Origin: Pseudanabaena sp.
GTDB lineage: Bacteria; Cyanobacteriota; Cyanobacteriia; Pseudanabaenales; Pseudanabaenaceae
NCBI GenBank assembly: GCA_003249015.1
Contig: QBLS01000019.1
Coordinates: 1 to 64,000, forward strand
DNA: 64,000 nucleotides
Direction: 5' to 3'
The notes under the pieces are model-generated. The model did no database searches. It had not been told where the DNA came from and worked only from the letters and a program-made list of their open reading frames with translations. Made by a program: the position numbers and the translations under genes. Below, piece after piece: positions 25,566 through 36,230 of the stretch; the first letter of the stretch is position 1; each line of letters begins with the position of its first letter.

Positions 25566-26342
25566 ATGGATATATCTTCTTTGAGTTTCTTTCGGAGTCT
25601 GCGTAATGATAATAAGCAGTTTGCCGTGATTGGTTTAGGAAGGTTTGGACGTTCAGTTTGCTCAACCCTCGATCGCTTAGGACATGAAGTCTTAGCGGCG
25701 GATAAAGAAGAAGATAGTGTTAGCTATGTCCGCGCTCATAATCTGGCGGCGCATTGCATTCAGCTAGACTCAACTAATCCCCTAGCGTTGAAAGAGTCTG
25801 GAATTTTAGAAATTGACACGGTGATTGTGGCGATCGGCAACTTTCTAGAAGAGAGCATTATTACCACTCTCAATGTTAAGGAAGCTGGTGTCAAACATGT
25901 TATTGCTAAGGCTTCCTCAGAAATACATGGCACTTTGCTCAAAAAAGTAGGAGCCGATCTGGTGGTTTATCCTGAAGCAGAGATGGGGCGAGCCTTGGCG
26001 CGATCGCTTACTCAGCGAGGGATTTTAGAGAGATTTGAGCTTGATCCCGACAACAGTATTGTCGAGGTAATGGTTCCTGAAGAGTTTGATGGCAAGACTA
26101 TTTTGGACTTAAAACTTCGCGCCCATTACGGAGTCAATGTGATTGCAGTCAGTCACGATCAGAAATTTGAGATTAATCCTGATCCCAGTCAAAAACTGCT
26201 TAAAGGCTCCGCGATCGTGGTTATCGGCAGTAATAAAAATATTAGTCGGCTGCCCATTTCCTGCGATTTGTTTAATACTGATGGCAGTGCGGTAACTACG
26301 CAGTTACCATTTCACCAATCATCGGAAGTAAAGCTTAAATGA
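25566..26342 (+). CDS. ktrA: Ktr/Trk potassium uptake regulatory subunit (RCK domain)
   Basis: 258 residues. The N-terminal RCK domain has the dinucleotide-binding glycines in VIGLGRFGRSVCSTL near residue 20 and an acidic residue at AADKEE. The C-terminal half (EVMVPEEFDGKTILDL onward) is a TrkA_C domain that senses a ligand such as c-di-AMP in KtrA proteins. The soluble ring gates KtrB. GGAAAACAATCAAT precedes the ATG. It overlaps the next gene by four bases. Confidence 0.92.
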   Translation: MDISSLSFFRSLRNDNKQFAVIGLGRFGRSVCSTLDRLGHEVLAADKEEDSVSYVRAHNLAAHCIQLDSTNPLALKESGILEIDTVIVAIGNFLEESIITTLNVKEAGVKHVIAKASSEIHGTLLKKVGADLVVYPEAEMGRALARSLTQRGILERFELDPDNSIVEVMVPEEFDGKTILDLKLRAHYGVNVIAVSHDQKFEINPDPSQKLLKGSAIVVIGSNKNISRLPISCDLFNTDGSAVTTQLPFHQSSEVKLK

Positions 26343-27397
26343 TGACGACCCTTGCTCAAAAGTTGGACGAAAACTTTTGGAGTGAATACAACATTCGCCT
26401 AGAGCCTTGGAATATCGGCTATGACGCGCCTGTCAGTATCAATCCTGAAGAAATTCCCACTAGCGATAAAGTAAATACAGAATTTGAATTTAGTAACTCG
26501 GAATGGCAGCCAATTCGTAGTGCGATCGCTCCTGAAATACCCAGTCAAATTTTATTTATCGATGGCAGGTTGCGAATTGATGCCAACTTTTTAGGTCGCC
26601 GCGATGATGAAATTTTGTATGGAGCCTTTGCCACTATTTCGGTCGGTGCAGTCTTAGTCGATCGCGCTATCAATAGAGCCAAATGTGTCGCCACGGAGGT
26701 GACGCGAATTATTGCCCTCGGCGGCAATCTTACCCCGCCAGTAACTGAGATTCCTTGTCCTGTAAGTGGGCGGGGCGATCTCAGGTACGATCGCTGCCTG
26801 ACCGCTAGTACCAATCAACCTGATACGCCTTCACAAATCGTGCAGTCAGCGATGCTTGATGAAGAATTACGGATTGCCAATGCTCTCTCTTTGGATAAGG
26901 ATGTAATTACAAGCAATGCTCTAATTGTGCGCGATGGACCCCTGCTCTATCGGGTTTATCAAACTCCCTACGATACGATTGGCTATGTCAAAACAATGGG
27001 TAAGGCATATCTCAAAGGTGATAATGCTAAGGTTTTGCGATCGCTAAAGGTGGGGGAGCGCACCCCAATTTTTAGAATTTCCAATTCTAATGGCTCTAAT
27101 CTCAGTTGGTACTTGCGATCGGGCAGCCAAGATTTGAATTATAAAAAGCTGGGCTACCACGACTTGCATGGGATCATTCGCATTGATCTTGATGGCGGTT
27201 TAGATCTTGTCCGTGCGAAACAAATTGCCGATCAAAGTACATATCTAATTCCCCAGTACGCTTCCCATCCCACCCGCGACCCACGCGCCCCGCAAAACCT
27301 TACCCCAGTCGGAGCCTTAGAAAAAGAGTTAGGTCGCAGAATGGGCAGCCGCGAGTTAATTGCGCGTCGATTGCGTAACTTTTTAGCAACCTCATAA
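26339..27397 (+). CDS. NurA-like nuclease-domain protein
   Basis: 352 residues. LFIDGRLRIDANFLG near residue 78, ALIVRDGPLLYRVYQTP near residue 202, IGYVKTMGKAYL, and the late GIIRIDLDGG match the layout of NurA proteins (first Asp in a D-G-R/S motif, D-G-P-L, then V-K), which are DNA-end-processing nucleases. Cyanobacterial members are mostly unnamed. A partner HerA helicase is not in the window. The ATGATG start overlaps the ktrA stop, so the gene may be translationally coupled to potassium uptake, an unexplained link. The nuclease call is inferred from motif order. Confidence 0.55.
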   Translation: MMTTLAQKLDENFWSEYNIRLEPWNIGYDAPVSINPEEIPTSDKVNTEFEFSNSEWQPIRSAIAPEIPSQILFIDGRLRIDANFLGRRDDEILYGAFATISVGAVLVDRAINRAKCVATEVTRIIALGGNLTPPVTEIPCPVSGRGDLRYDRCLTASTNQPDTPSQIVQSAMLDEELRIANALSLDKDVITSNALIVRDGPLLYRVYQTPYDTIGYVKTMGKAYLKGDNAKVLRSLKVGERTPIFRISNSNGSNLSWYLRSGSQDLNYKKLGYHDLHGIIRIDLDGGLDLVRAKQIADQSTYLIPQYASHPTRDPRAPQNLTPVGALEKELGRRMGSRELIARRLRNFLATS

Positions 27398-27433
27398 ATT
27401 GATCCGACCGCTATGCGATCGGCTCAATTTATG
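27393..27433. terminator. Inverted repeat after the NurA-like gene
   Basis: CATAAATTGATCCGACCGC and GCGATCGGCTCAATTTATG pair with two mismatches around TAT. The left arm includes the TAA stop codon of the preceding gene. No T tract follows, so termination is uncertain. Confidence 0.5.
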
Positions 27434-27471
27434 GGCGGACAGCGGCAAGCGCTGTAAATTTGATGAAAGCC

Positions 27472-27497
27472 TAACATTTGAAACTTAACATTTGAAA
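27472..27497 (+). promoter_or_regulatory. Tandem 12-base direct repeat upstream of enolase
   Basis: TAACATTTGAAA occurs at 27472-27483 and again at 27486-27497, a 14-base period. It lies about 70 bases upstream of the eno start, close to a possible -10 (TAATAT near 27519). It could be a regulator site, but no known regulator is matched. Confidence 0.35.
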
Positions 27498-27560
27498 AAT
27501 GGGGCGGCGCAAAACTGTAATATTAAGTCGAACAGCTCTACTTAATCAGAAAAGGACTAG

Positions 27561-28850
<1,290 letters not shown>

Positions 28851-28852
28851 TT

Positions 28853-28910
28853 ACAGCGCTTTGCGCTGTGTTAACAAAGGCGGCGCGAAGCGCCGCTTTT
28901 GTTATTTTTT
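28853..28910 (+). terminator. Enolase terminator
   Basis: Two hairpins in series: ACAGCGC/GCGCTGT at 28853-28869, then AACAAAGGCGGCGC/GCGCCGCTTTTGTT at 28873-28903, the second followed by ATTTTTTG. The structure also covers the end of the convergent minus-strand gene, so it may act from both sides. Confidence 0.8.
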
Positions 28911-30911
28911 GATGAATTTTTTAATTTTTTTGAGAAATTTGCGTTGGGCGATCGCCAATGGAAATAACGTTCTCACCATCGGCGAACTCACTTGCAAACT
29001 CGCCTCATTCCATGAGTTGCGATGTACATTAAAACTTTCACGCTGCGAGATCGAGTACAACAGAATATCCCTTAATCGAAAAGGCATCGCCCAATAGAAA
29101 TGATAAAGCTCATTGGGATCATCAAAAAATGGACAGTCCGTAAAGGCTTGTGATTCCTCGACTGTAGGTGAACTGGTAAAGGATAGAAATATTTGATCTA
29201 GAGCTTCACGTAATATTTTCGGTGAGTAATCTAAGTTAAAGTCCTGTGGAGACTTAGTGACCAGTTGATTTACAAAAGCAATTACTATGGTCTGAAAATA
29301 TTTGAGTCCCCAATCTAGGGCTGGCTGATTGTGAATATGCTTGAGGACAGGCTTCACTGAACCATCAGGCTGTAAAGCATAATCGAGAGTCGTACCTTCG
29401 CAACCCGCACAAAAGACCTCCATCGCCGATACATATCGATAATCAATATTGTTGCGAAGTCCCGTAGAGTTATTCAAATTAAAGAAGAAGGCAAGCACTT
29501 CCCCTTGATGCTTCAGCCCACCCGATGGCTTTTCTAAGGCAAAGTAAAATCCGACAGGATTTCTAGTACCGAAGCGTTCAAAAGCACTTTCCAAAGATAG
29601 CTGCAAACTGCCTTTCCAACCTACATCAACTAAACCAAAGGCTTGACCATCGAGCATCTTTTCTTGAGTTAGATAGGCTTTCAGGACTTCCCTCTTTTTT
29701 GCAGCAATCTCTAAAATCTTTTCTTGTAAGAGAGGATGATGCTTCAATTTTGCCCTTAATTCTTTTCTTTCTTTGGCAGAGAGATTTTGCTGCCAGCGAT
29801 CGCGTGGATATCCCAAAGGCTCAAATATCGGTTGGGCATCACTAAACTCAAAGCACATCCGCGCCAGCAGACTCTCAACTGTAAAGATATCCGTATCATC
29901 AAACATCCATTCCCAAAAGGCTTGACTAATCTTGGTTAATCCTGGCATTCTCAAGGCTTGGCGACTGACATAGATATAGCGAAGTTCTACTTCTGGATAA
30001 ATCTTTGGTGCAAGTTCTTTCGCAATTTGCAATAGGATCTCACCATCCCTTGCTAAAAAATAGATTCTGGCTAATTGCCTAACTTTTGCCTGTTGCAAGA
30101 TCCAAATTACATAGGCAGTCAGAATTGGAGCAGCCACACAAGCGGCAATATTCGCTGTCGCCAATTCCTTAGAGGTTGTCGTTGGCGCAGCTAGTCTGGT
30201 GTAACGCGAGATCCCTGCCCAAAAAGAAGATATGCCTGCCGTAGTACGCCCATATTTTTGACTAATCTGTTCGTAACGATTGGGATTTGCTTCATCAAAA
30301 TAGATGGCGGAAATACCTAACGACTTTGGCTTGGCTACATCTGCAAGTTCATTATTGCCTGTGTGAACTAAGTCTTGAGGTCGTAATTTTAGATCTGCTA
30401 ATGCTTGTAAAAATAAGTCTCCCTGTCCTTTTGATTTGCGATATTGACAGGAAACATACAGGCGATCGCCATCTTGCCAAAATCCATGCTGCTTGAGTCT
30501 TTCTATTAAAAAGGTCTCAGGTAAGTACATATCTGATAGAAATATCACATTGGCCGAATTAGAAGCTTTTCGCGCCTTCTCAATCATCGGATAGGCTTTT
30601 GGTACGGCAACTAAATATTCAGTTTCCACTTCTAGTTCTAGCTGTTGCAGCTTGTCGCTGACATCCTGTTCCACTTCTAAAGTATTGGCAACCTCTCGAT
30701 AGATTTCATCCAGATTCGCTTCACCACCTTTGCAAAATAAACGCGATCGCCTTTCCGCATTCACTCTAACTTCTTTAAAAGCAATGGCGGAGCAATTAAT
30801 CCAGCCATAGCGCATCGCACGATCGCCACAAATTTCAAAAATATCAGTCGGCTCAATCACTAATCGGGTCAGCAGTGTATCGAATATATCGAAACTAAAT
30901 AACTGAGTCAT
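28902..30911 (-). CDS. HAD-superfamily hydrolase-like protein of surface-sugar type
   Basis: 669 residues. The N-terminal motif FSFDIFDTLLTRLV near residue 5 is HAD motif I (DxxDT), VIFLSDMYLPE near residue 117 is motif II, and VHTGNNELADV near residue 182 is motif III-IV. A C-terminal half of about 400 residues has IYFLARDGEILL near residue 285, a second Asp-containing segment typical of large HAD-like proteins found with glycosyltransferases. The substrate is unknown. It lies downstream of a glycosyltransferase in the same direction, and the gap holds a hairpin repeat. Confidence 0.75.
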   Translation of the reverse strand: MTQLFSFDIFDTLLTRLVIEPTDIFEICGDRAMRYGWINCSAIAFKEVRVNAERRSRLFCKGGEANLDEIYREVANTLEVEQDVSDKLQQLELEVETEYLVAVPKAYPMIEKARKASNSANVIFLSDMYLPETFLIERLKQHGFWQDGDRLYVSCQYRKSKGQGDLFLQALADLKLRPQDLVHTGNNELADVAKPKSLGISAIYFDEANPNRYEQISQKYGRTTAGISSFWAGISRYTRLAAPTTTSKELATANIAACVAAPILTAYVIWILQQAKVRQLARIYFLARDGEILLQIAKELAPKIYPEVELRYIYVSRQALRMPGLTKISQAFWEWMFDDTDIFTVESLLARMCFEFSDAQPIFEPLGYPRDRWQQNLSAKERKELRAKLKHHPLLQEKILEIAAKKREVLKAYLTQEKMLDGQAFGLVDVGWKGSLQLSLESAFERFGTRNPVGFYFALEKPSGGLKHQGEVLAFFFNLNNSTGLRNNIDYRYVSAMEVFCAGCEGTTLDYALQPDGSVKPVLKHIHNQPALDWGLKYFQTIVIAFVNQLVTKSPQDFNLDYSPKILREALDQIFLSFTSSPTVEESQAFTDCPFFDDPNELYHFYWAMPFRLRDILLYSISQRESFNVHRNSWNEASLQVSSPMVRTLFPLAIAQRKFLKKIKKFIKK

Positions 30912-30972
30912 ACTGATTAATCACATTTAGTAAATTGTAGGTAGGTACAGAAAGCGTAAATGAATTGAGAGA

Positions 30973-31025
30973 GGCTTCGACTCCGCTCAGCCAACTTATG
31001 CTAATGGCTGAGCGGAGTCGAAGCC
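30973..31025. repeat. TTCGAC-type hairpin repeat
   Basis: GGCTTCGACTCCGCTCAGCC pairs with GGCTGAGCGGAGTCGAAGCC. The compensating change from TTC to TCC in one arm with GGA in the other shows that pairing is maintained. It lies between two minus-strand genes. Confidence 0.85.
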
Positions 31026-31053
31026 CTATTTTTCTCATAAGGGATAAGGCAAC

Positions 31054-31899
31054 CTAAGGTTTAAAAAATACTGACAGCCAAAACTTATGCCTGACATCAT
31101 TTACATAGTGGCGCATCGCAATTTTTTTGCTAGCGAATTGGTCAGGATAAATAAATTGATCATCGACATTCATAATGTACTTATGCCGATCGAGGGCAAT
31201 TCCTTGATTGCGCTTAATCGTCAAGTTGACAATCGTTTGCTCAGAGAAATAATTGGGCGATTCCTTCAACTTTGCCAGTCTCTGCACAGGTTCTTGCCAA
31301 TCTAATCCACTTTTAAATAGGATAAATCCTGCATTGATCGGTTCCTGTTGTTCTATATCTTCATAGATAAGTCTTGAGTCTAGAGAATTTTTGCAATCAG
31401 GTAGATAGTAGGTATGCGAATCTGTGGATTCAGCTAAATCGGCTAAATGGGAACCTCCCTGAAAAAATAAAATGTCAGAGTCAGTATAAAGAGTCGCGCC
31501 TTCAATGGGAATTGACATTAAGGCGGCAAGCTTTTTCCCCATTGCTTGCTTCGCAGCGTAGGCATACACTGAGTCAGGTAAATCTTCCCTTTGAAATTTG
31601 GTGAGAAGCTGCACATCTACGCAGGGATGAATGCTCTGAAGTAGATTGATACTATCTAGGGTATAGCTTCCATCGGACATGATTGTGAACTGACTGGGGA
31701 TGCCCACATATTTTAAAAAGGAGCGTAAACTTGCCACCTGTTCAGGCAAATCACGTTCGCAAGACAGGGCATAAACCTTGATGGGGACTTGTCGAGATTG
31801 CTTAATTGGTAAACCAGCAATCACAGAAATACTTGCTTTATAAACTGACCTGAGAAAACCACCCTGAATTCTGGCGGTGTGATAACCAATGTTGACCAT
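31054..31899 (-). CDS. GT-A type glycosyltransferase
   Basis: 281 residues. YTDSDILFF near residue 146 is a metal-binding DxD motif, NAGFILFKSGLDW near residue 190 is the acceptor-side loop of GT8-like enzymes, and RHYVNDVRHKFW near the C-terminus provides the late histidine. The N-terminus has no signal peptide. It is probably a cytosolic nucleotide-sugar transferase that acts with the downstream HAD-like protein on a surface glycan. The specific family number is uncertain. Confidence 0.7.
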   Translation of the reverse strand: MVNIGYHTARIQGGFLRSVYKASISVIAGLPIKQSRQVPIKVYALSCERDLPEQVASLRSFLKYVGIPSQFTIMSDGSYTLDSINLLQSIHPCVDVQLLTKFQREDLPDSVYAYAAKQAMGKKLAALMSIPIEGATLYTDSDILFFQGGSHLADLAESTDSHTYYLPDCKNSLDSRLIYEDIEQQEPINAGFILFKSGLDWQEPVQRLAKLKESPNYFSEQTIVNLTIKRNQGIALDRHKYIMNVDDQFIYPDQFASKKIAMRHYVNDVRHKFWLSVFFKP

Positions 31900-32278
31900 T
31901 TATTTATTTCTTTTCTTCAGGTTTGCTTTTGCCGATCGCAACAAAAAAATTATAGCTGTCACCAGTCTTGTTACAACACAAACTCAAGAAGAGAAGCGCG
32001 AACCATGTATTCTTGGAGTATAATCACACCAGTGTCCACAAAGTTTAGTGTCTTCTCCCAGTTCTTGATACCCTTGACACGTCATCTAAAATTCTGTCTC
32101 TAGCCTGTCTGGCACCAATTTCAAAAAGATATTTTTGAAGCTTTAAAATCCCACTGGGTAAGGTTTTAGATTCTTAGAAGTTTTGTAAAACTCTAAGGAT
32201 TGGTACGGTTTAAAAATCGCAGATCTAACAGCGACGGACTGAATTAATTGCCTAAAAAATTGAAAATTCTGGAGCTTT
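31900..32278. other. Divergent region and leader of the RNA helicase gene
   Basis: It has to hold the promoters of the glycosyltransferase gene and the helicase gene. A hairpin at 32172-32199 (TCTTAGAAGTTTT, GT, AAAACTCTAAGGA, one mismatch) lies 80 bases before the helicase ATG and could be part of a structured 5' leader. A weak open frame at 31879-32103 is judged non-coding. GGAG at 32271-32274 is the helicase ribosome binding site. Confidence 0.45.
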
Positions 32279-33598
32279 ATGTCTTCTTCTGTAACTGATT
32301 TTGCAGCCCTTGGTCTGTCTGCTCAAATTGTTCGCGCTTTGACTGCGCGGGGATATACCAACCCTACGCCGATCCAATCACAGGCGATCCCCGTGGTTTT
32401 AGAGGGGCGCGATCTATTGGCGGCGGCTCAGACTGGGACTGGCAAAACTGCTGGCTTTACTTTACCGATCTTACAAAAGTTGTCGGATAAAGTGGTCAAG
32501 CGGTCGTCTACGGGCAAAATCCCTATTCGTGCCCTGATCCTCACACCTACCCGTGAGCTTGCTGCCCAAGTCGAAGAGAGTGTGCAAATGTATGGCAGAC
32601 ATTTACCCTTGACCTCAATGGTGATTTTTGGTGGTGTGAATATTAATCCCCAAATTAATCGCCTGCGTGGTGGTGTAGAAATTTTGGTGGCGACCCCAGG
32701 ACGACTTTTAGACCATGTACAGCAGGGGCGTTTAGATTTATCTCAGGTGGAAATCTTGGTGCTGGATGAAGCCGATCGCATGTTAGACATGGGCTTTATC
32801 CGTGATATTCGCCGCATTCTGTCTCTATTGCCTAAGACTCGCCAAAATCTATTATTCTCGGCAACCTTCTCCGATGAGATTAAAGCTTTTGCCAATACTT
32901 TGCTCGATCGCCCCGTGATGGTGCAAGTTGCTAGCCAAAATGCTACTTCCGATCTGGTCACACAGCGAGTGCTGCCCGTCGATCGCGATCGCAAGCGAGA
33001 TTTGCTAACCCATTTGATTAAGACTCACAACTGGTATCAAGTGCTGGTATTTACCCGCACCAAGCATGGAGCCGATCGCCTCGTTAAGCAGTTGCATCAA
33101 GATGACATTGTGGCGATGGCAATTCATGGCAACAAGAGCCAAGCGGCGCGTACCCGTGCGCTCGGCAAATTTAAAGATGGCAGCTTGCAGGTGCTAGTCG
33201 CCACCGACATCGCGGCGCGAGGTCTGGATATCAGTGAGTTGCCCCATGTGGTCAACTACGAGTTGCCCAATGTGCCAGAGGACTACGTACATCGCATCGG
33301 ACGCACAGGAAGGGCTGGCTCGGCTGGTGAAGCTCTCTCACTGGTTTGTGTGGATGAGCGCAAGTTTCTCGCCGATATCGAGAAATTGATTAAGCGATCG
33401 CTACCTCAAGAAGTAATTGCAGGTTTTGAACCAGATCCCCGCGCTAAACCCGAACCCATTCAAGTGGGGCGACAACAAAAGCACCAACCAAGGCGAGATT
33501 ACAACTCCCCAAGGGCTTCATCTTCGTCTAGTAAGCCATCGGCTAAGCCGCAAACGGCTCAGCCCCGCAAGAGTATTGCCAAACCAACAATCAAATAA
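32279..33598 (+). CDS. DEAD-box ATP-dependent RNA helicase, RhlE type
   Basis: 439 residues with all motifs in order: Q motif [12 protein letters not shown], motif [10 protein letters not shown], Ia PTRELA, Ib [57 protein letters not shown] and [12 protein letters not shown]. The C-terminal 70 residues are a basic Ser/Lys/Gln-rich tail that would bind RNA. It unwinds RNA secondary structure, commonly in the cold in cyanobacteria. GGAG precedes the ATG by 4 bases. The last codons are mirrored by the terminator palindrome that follows. Confidence 0.93.
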   Translation: MSSSVTDFAALGLSAQIVRALTARGYTNPTPIQSQAIPVVLEGRDLLAAAQTGTGKTAGFTLPILQKLSDKVVKRSSTGKIPIRALILTPTRELAAQVEESVQMYGRHLPLTSMVIFGGVNINPQINRLRGGVEILVATPGRLLDHVQQGRLDLSQVEILVLDEADRMLDMGFIRDIRRILSLLPKTRQNLLFSATFSDEIKAFANTLLDRPVMVQVASQNATSDLVTQRVLPVDRDRKRDLLTHLIKTHNWYQVLVFTRTKHGADRLVKQLHQDDIVAMAIHGNKSQAARTRALGKFKDGSLQVLVATDIAARGLDISELPHVVNYELPNVPEDYVHRIGRTGRAGSAGEALSLVCVDERKFLADIEKLIKRSLPQEVIAGFEPDPRAKPEPIQVGRQQKHQPRRDYNSPRASSSSSKPSAKPQTAQPRKSIAKPTIK

Positions 33599-33648
33599 AA
33601 ATGAAGGGTGACGCGAAGCGTCACCCTTCATTTTTATTTGATTGTTGG
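33584..33648 (+). terminator. Perfect 31-bp palindrome including the helicase gene end
   Basis: The left arm (33584-33614) begins within the last five codons of the helicase gene and includes its TAA stop. The right arm (33618-33648) is its exact complement, with a GAA loop. The inner GAAGGGTGACGC/GCGTCACCCTTC stem followed by ATTTTTATTTG would work as an intrinsic terminator. Confidence 0.9.
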
Positions 33649-33683
33649 CGCAAAGTAACCCATGACGCGAGTTGAAAACTGAA

Positions 33684-33740
33684 TCCTGTCATAGCAAATA
33701 AAGAAATAGCTACGCCATTTCTTTATTTGCTATGACAGGA
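33684..33740. repeat. Long palindrome, AAGAAATGGC family
   Basis: A 57-base structure in which TCCTGTCATAGCAAATAAAG pairs with CTTTATTTGCTATGACAGGA and the core AAATAGC/GCCATTT closes it with one mismatch. The right flank reads CTAGCGACAGCTATACT, the same end sequence as the element at 47401-47510. Confidence 0.85.
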
Positions 33741-33796
33741 CTAGCGACAGCTATACTGGTTAAATCTTAGAAGACTGACTAAAACATGGATTGTTT

Positions 33797-36001
33797 ATGG
33801 GAATGCACCTCGGTCTCGAACTAATCGCAGCCTCGATTCAGCAACTGCATGAACTAGAACATATTGCAGCCACATCTGTATCATCTTCTTTGGGGATCGA
33901 AACTAAGAATCTTAATCTCGAAGATGCTATAAACGTTTTACGAGACAGCCTAATAGAACTTCAAATTAATCAGCGATCGCAATTAGTCGAACTAGAACGC
34001 TATCGAGAGCTATTTGACTTTGCCCCTGACGGATACTTTGTCACTGATGCCAATGGAGTTATTACCGAAGCGAATCGGGCGGTGATGCTGATGCTTGGAT
34101 ACCATCCGATTAGCCAAAACCTCGAAAATTTTGTTTATCCTTCCTATCGAGAACAATTTCAAAGACTGATTGGGCAATTGCAAAGGGGACAGAATATCAA
34201 GAGCCTCGACTTTCGGATGCAATTTCCCACGGGGCAACCCTTTGATGCTAGCTTTACGATTATTAGTATCCGCGACGTAACCGACGGAAAAGTAATTGGA
34301 ATGCGTTGGTGGATTCAGGACATTACCCAGCGCAAACAAGAACTAGAAAAGTTAAGGCAATCCCATCAGCGACTAGAAATTAGAGTTGCGGAGATGAATG
34401 CCAAACTGAACCTGATGGATCGCCAAATTCGTGTGGAAAGAGATGAGCAGCGGCGTATTTCTCGAAACTTAACTCGCAATGAAGCCAAACTGCGAGCCAT
34501 GATGCAGCACTCTTCGGATATTGTAAATATTCTGGATATAGATACAACAATTCATTACTGTAGCCCCGCCATTTTTCGGACTTTGGGTTATATGCCCGAA
34601 GATGTCGTTGGCAAAAAGTTTGTTCGATTTATCCATCCCGATGATTTACCGATTTTCCAAGATTTTCTCACTAATTCTGTGGATAACCTCTCGGTATCCT
34701 CGCCCATCGTGATGCGCTATCAGCATATCAACGGTGACTGGATTTATATTGAGTCGGTTTGCTGCAATCTCTTGCAAGACAGTAATGTACAGGGACTAGT
34801 GATTAACTCCCGTGATATCACCGAACGCAAAATTACTGAGTCGGCTCTCCAAGAAAGTGAACAACGTCTCGCCGCGATCGCTTCCAGTATGCCAGCAACT
34901 CTGTACCGCCTATCTATGGACGGAGAGAAACGCATTGCCTTGCCATTTATTAGTGACGGTTTAATCGATTTGTTGGGGGTATCTCCAAGATTTGCTACTT
35001 CTAATCCCTATCAATTATTGGATTTAATCCATCCAGAAGACCTTGATCAGTTTAAAGCCTTAATCAAGGCAGGATTTGACAAACTCGCCACCTTTCGCCA
35101 TGAGTTTCGCATCATTGCGATCTCAGGTGAAGTGAAGTGGGTGCAAAATATCACACGTTATTACCGTTTAGATACGGGAACCGTTTTAGCTGACGGGGTT
35201 TGCATTGATATCAGTGAGCGGGGCGAGGCAGAATCAAATCTCCAACGCACCAATGAACTGCTCAGGGCAGTTATTAAGGCTGTACCTGTGGCGATCGATA
35301 TCATTAGTCCTGAAGGTAAGGTCTTATTGTGGAACGCAGCCGCAGAAAAACTATTTGCTTGGAATAGCTCAGCTTTAGGTTCTTCTTTGCCAAATTTGCT
35401 AGAGTCTCAAGCCACGGAGTTACAAGTATCGATCTTGGAAACTCTGGCAGGTAAACCTTTGGAGGGACAAGCGATGACTCTGCAACTGCCCGATCGCAGT
35501 TGGATCGATGTCAGTGTATCGACCGTGCTAGTCCATGACACCCATGGCAAAATCGTGGGTGTCCTCAGAATTGTCGATGAGTTAGGCGATCGCGCCCGCA
35601 GAAATGCGCTTAGTGCCAGCAATTTGGAGACATCCTCACCAAGTACGTTAGCCATGCGGCAAACTTCATCTGACCTAGACGCGATCGTGAGCTTCAACAA
35701 TCACCATGCTCAGACCCTACTACACCAATATAAATTTGGGCAACGCAATTTTGCGGGGCAAGATTTACGGGGAGCAGATTTTGCAGAAGCCGATTTACAA
35801 GAGGTCAACTTTAGCGGCGCGGCTCTCAATGGTAGTGACTGTAGCCACGCTAATTTGCAATTCTCTAATCTGAGAGGTGCTGATTTGAGAGGGGTTAATT
35901 TTCAGTATGCCAATTTACAGGGAGCCGACCTAAAAGGAGCGGACTTGCGTGGGGCAGACTTGAATGAGGCAAACCTAATGGATGCAGTAATTGAGCAGTA
36001 A
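33797..36001 (+). CDS. Multi-PAS signalling protein with C-terminal pentapeptide repeats
   Basis: About 734 residues from the ATG at 33797 (an upstream TTG is open). A helical N-terminus is followed by four PAS units, at roughly residues 70-185, 235-355, 360-480 and 490-610. PAS1, PAS2 and PAS3 end in QDITQRKQE, SRDITERKIT and CIDISERGEA. The last 85 residues are pentapeptide repeats of the A(D/N)LxG type (LRGADL, LQGADLKGADLRGADL). There is no histidine kinase, GGDEF or phosphatase domain, so the output is presumably protein interaction through the repeat helix. Neither neighbour suggests a partner. Confidence 0.85.
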   Translation: MGMHLGLELIAASIQQLHELEHIAATSVSSSLGIETKNLNLEDAINVLRDSLIELQINQRSQLVELERYRELFDFAPDGYFVTDANGVITEANRAVMLMLGYHPISQNLENFVYPSYREQFQRLIGQLQRGQNIKSLDFRMQFPTGQPFDASFTIISIRDVTDGKVIGMRWWIQDITQRKQELEKLRQSHQRLEIRVAEMNAKLNLMDRQIRVERDEQRRISRNLTRNEAKLRAMMQHSSDIVNILDIDTTIHYCSPAIFRTLGYMPEDVVGKKFVRFIHPDDLPIFQDFLTNSVDNLSVSSPIVMRYQHINGDWIYIESVCCNLLQDSNVQGLVINSRDITERKITESALQESEQRLAAIASSMPATLYRLSMDGEKRIALPFISDGLIDLLGVSPRFATSNPYQLLDLIHPEDLDQFKALIKAGFDKLATFRHEFRIIAISGEVKWVQNITRYYRLDTGTVLADGVCIDISERGEAESNLQRTNELLRAVIKAVPVAIDIISPEGKVLLWNAAAEKLFAWNSSALGSSLPNLLESQATELQVSILETLAGKPLEGQAMTLQLPDRSWIDVSVSTVLVHDTHGKIVGVLRIVDELGDRARRNALSASNLETSSPSTLAMRQTSSDLDAIVSFNNHHAQTLLHQYKFGQRNFAGQDLRGADFAEADLQEVNFSGAALNGSDCSHANLQFSNLRGADLRGVNFQYANLQGADLKGADLRGADLNEANLMDAVIEQ

Positions 36002-36035
36002 AGTCTCAATTATGGCAATTCTATATAGGGCTAGC

Positions 36036-36082
36036 AACCAGAGGTTATTCCGCCCGTTATGCGGGCGGAATAACCTCTGGTT
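36036..36082. repeat. Palindrome AACCAGAGGTTATTCCGCCCG
   Basis: A perfect 21-bp stem with loop TTATG, 35 bases after the PAS gene. A related palindrome with the same CCAGAG-CCGCCCG design is at 37922-37976. Right of it, TTCTGGTTTTGTGTCCTAAC at 36111-36130 and a CGGCTATA end match another repeat family, so two repeats appear nested here. Confidence 0.85.
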
Positions 36083-36230
36083 TTATGTTTTTATAGCTGC
36101 CGCCACTAGTCTTCTGGTTTTGTGTCCTAACAAGAGTGGCTACGGCTATATACGAGTGCATACCTCTTTATGTAGGTATGCCAAGACTCTTTTCCATACC
36201 TTCCGCTAGATTCACACTTTGAAATATTTC

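Noticed and set aside
31879-32103. Open frame of 74 codons upstream of the helicase gene
   Set aside because: It overlaps the start of the glycosyltransferase gene on the other strand, has no ribosome binding site and no recognisable sequence.
35991-36209. Open frame of 72 codons after the PAS gene
   Set aside because: It crosses the perfect palindrome at 36036-36082 and a second repeat, so its translation is repeat-derived.
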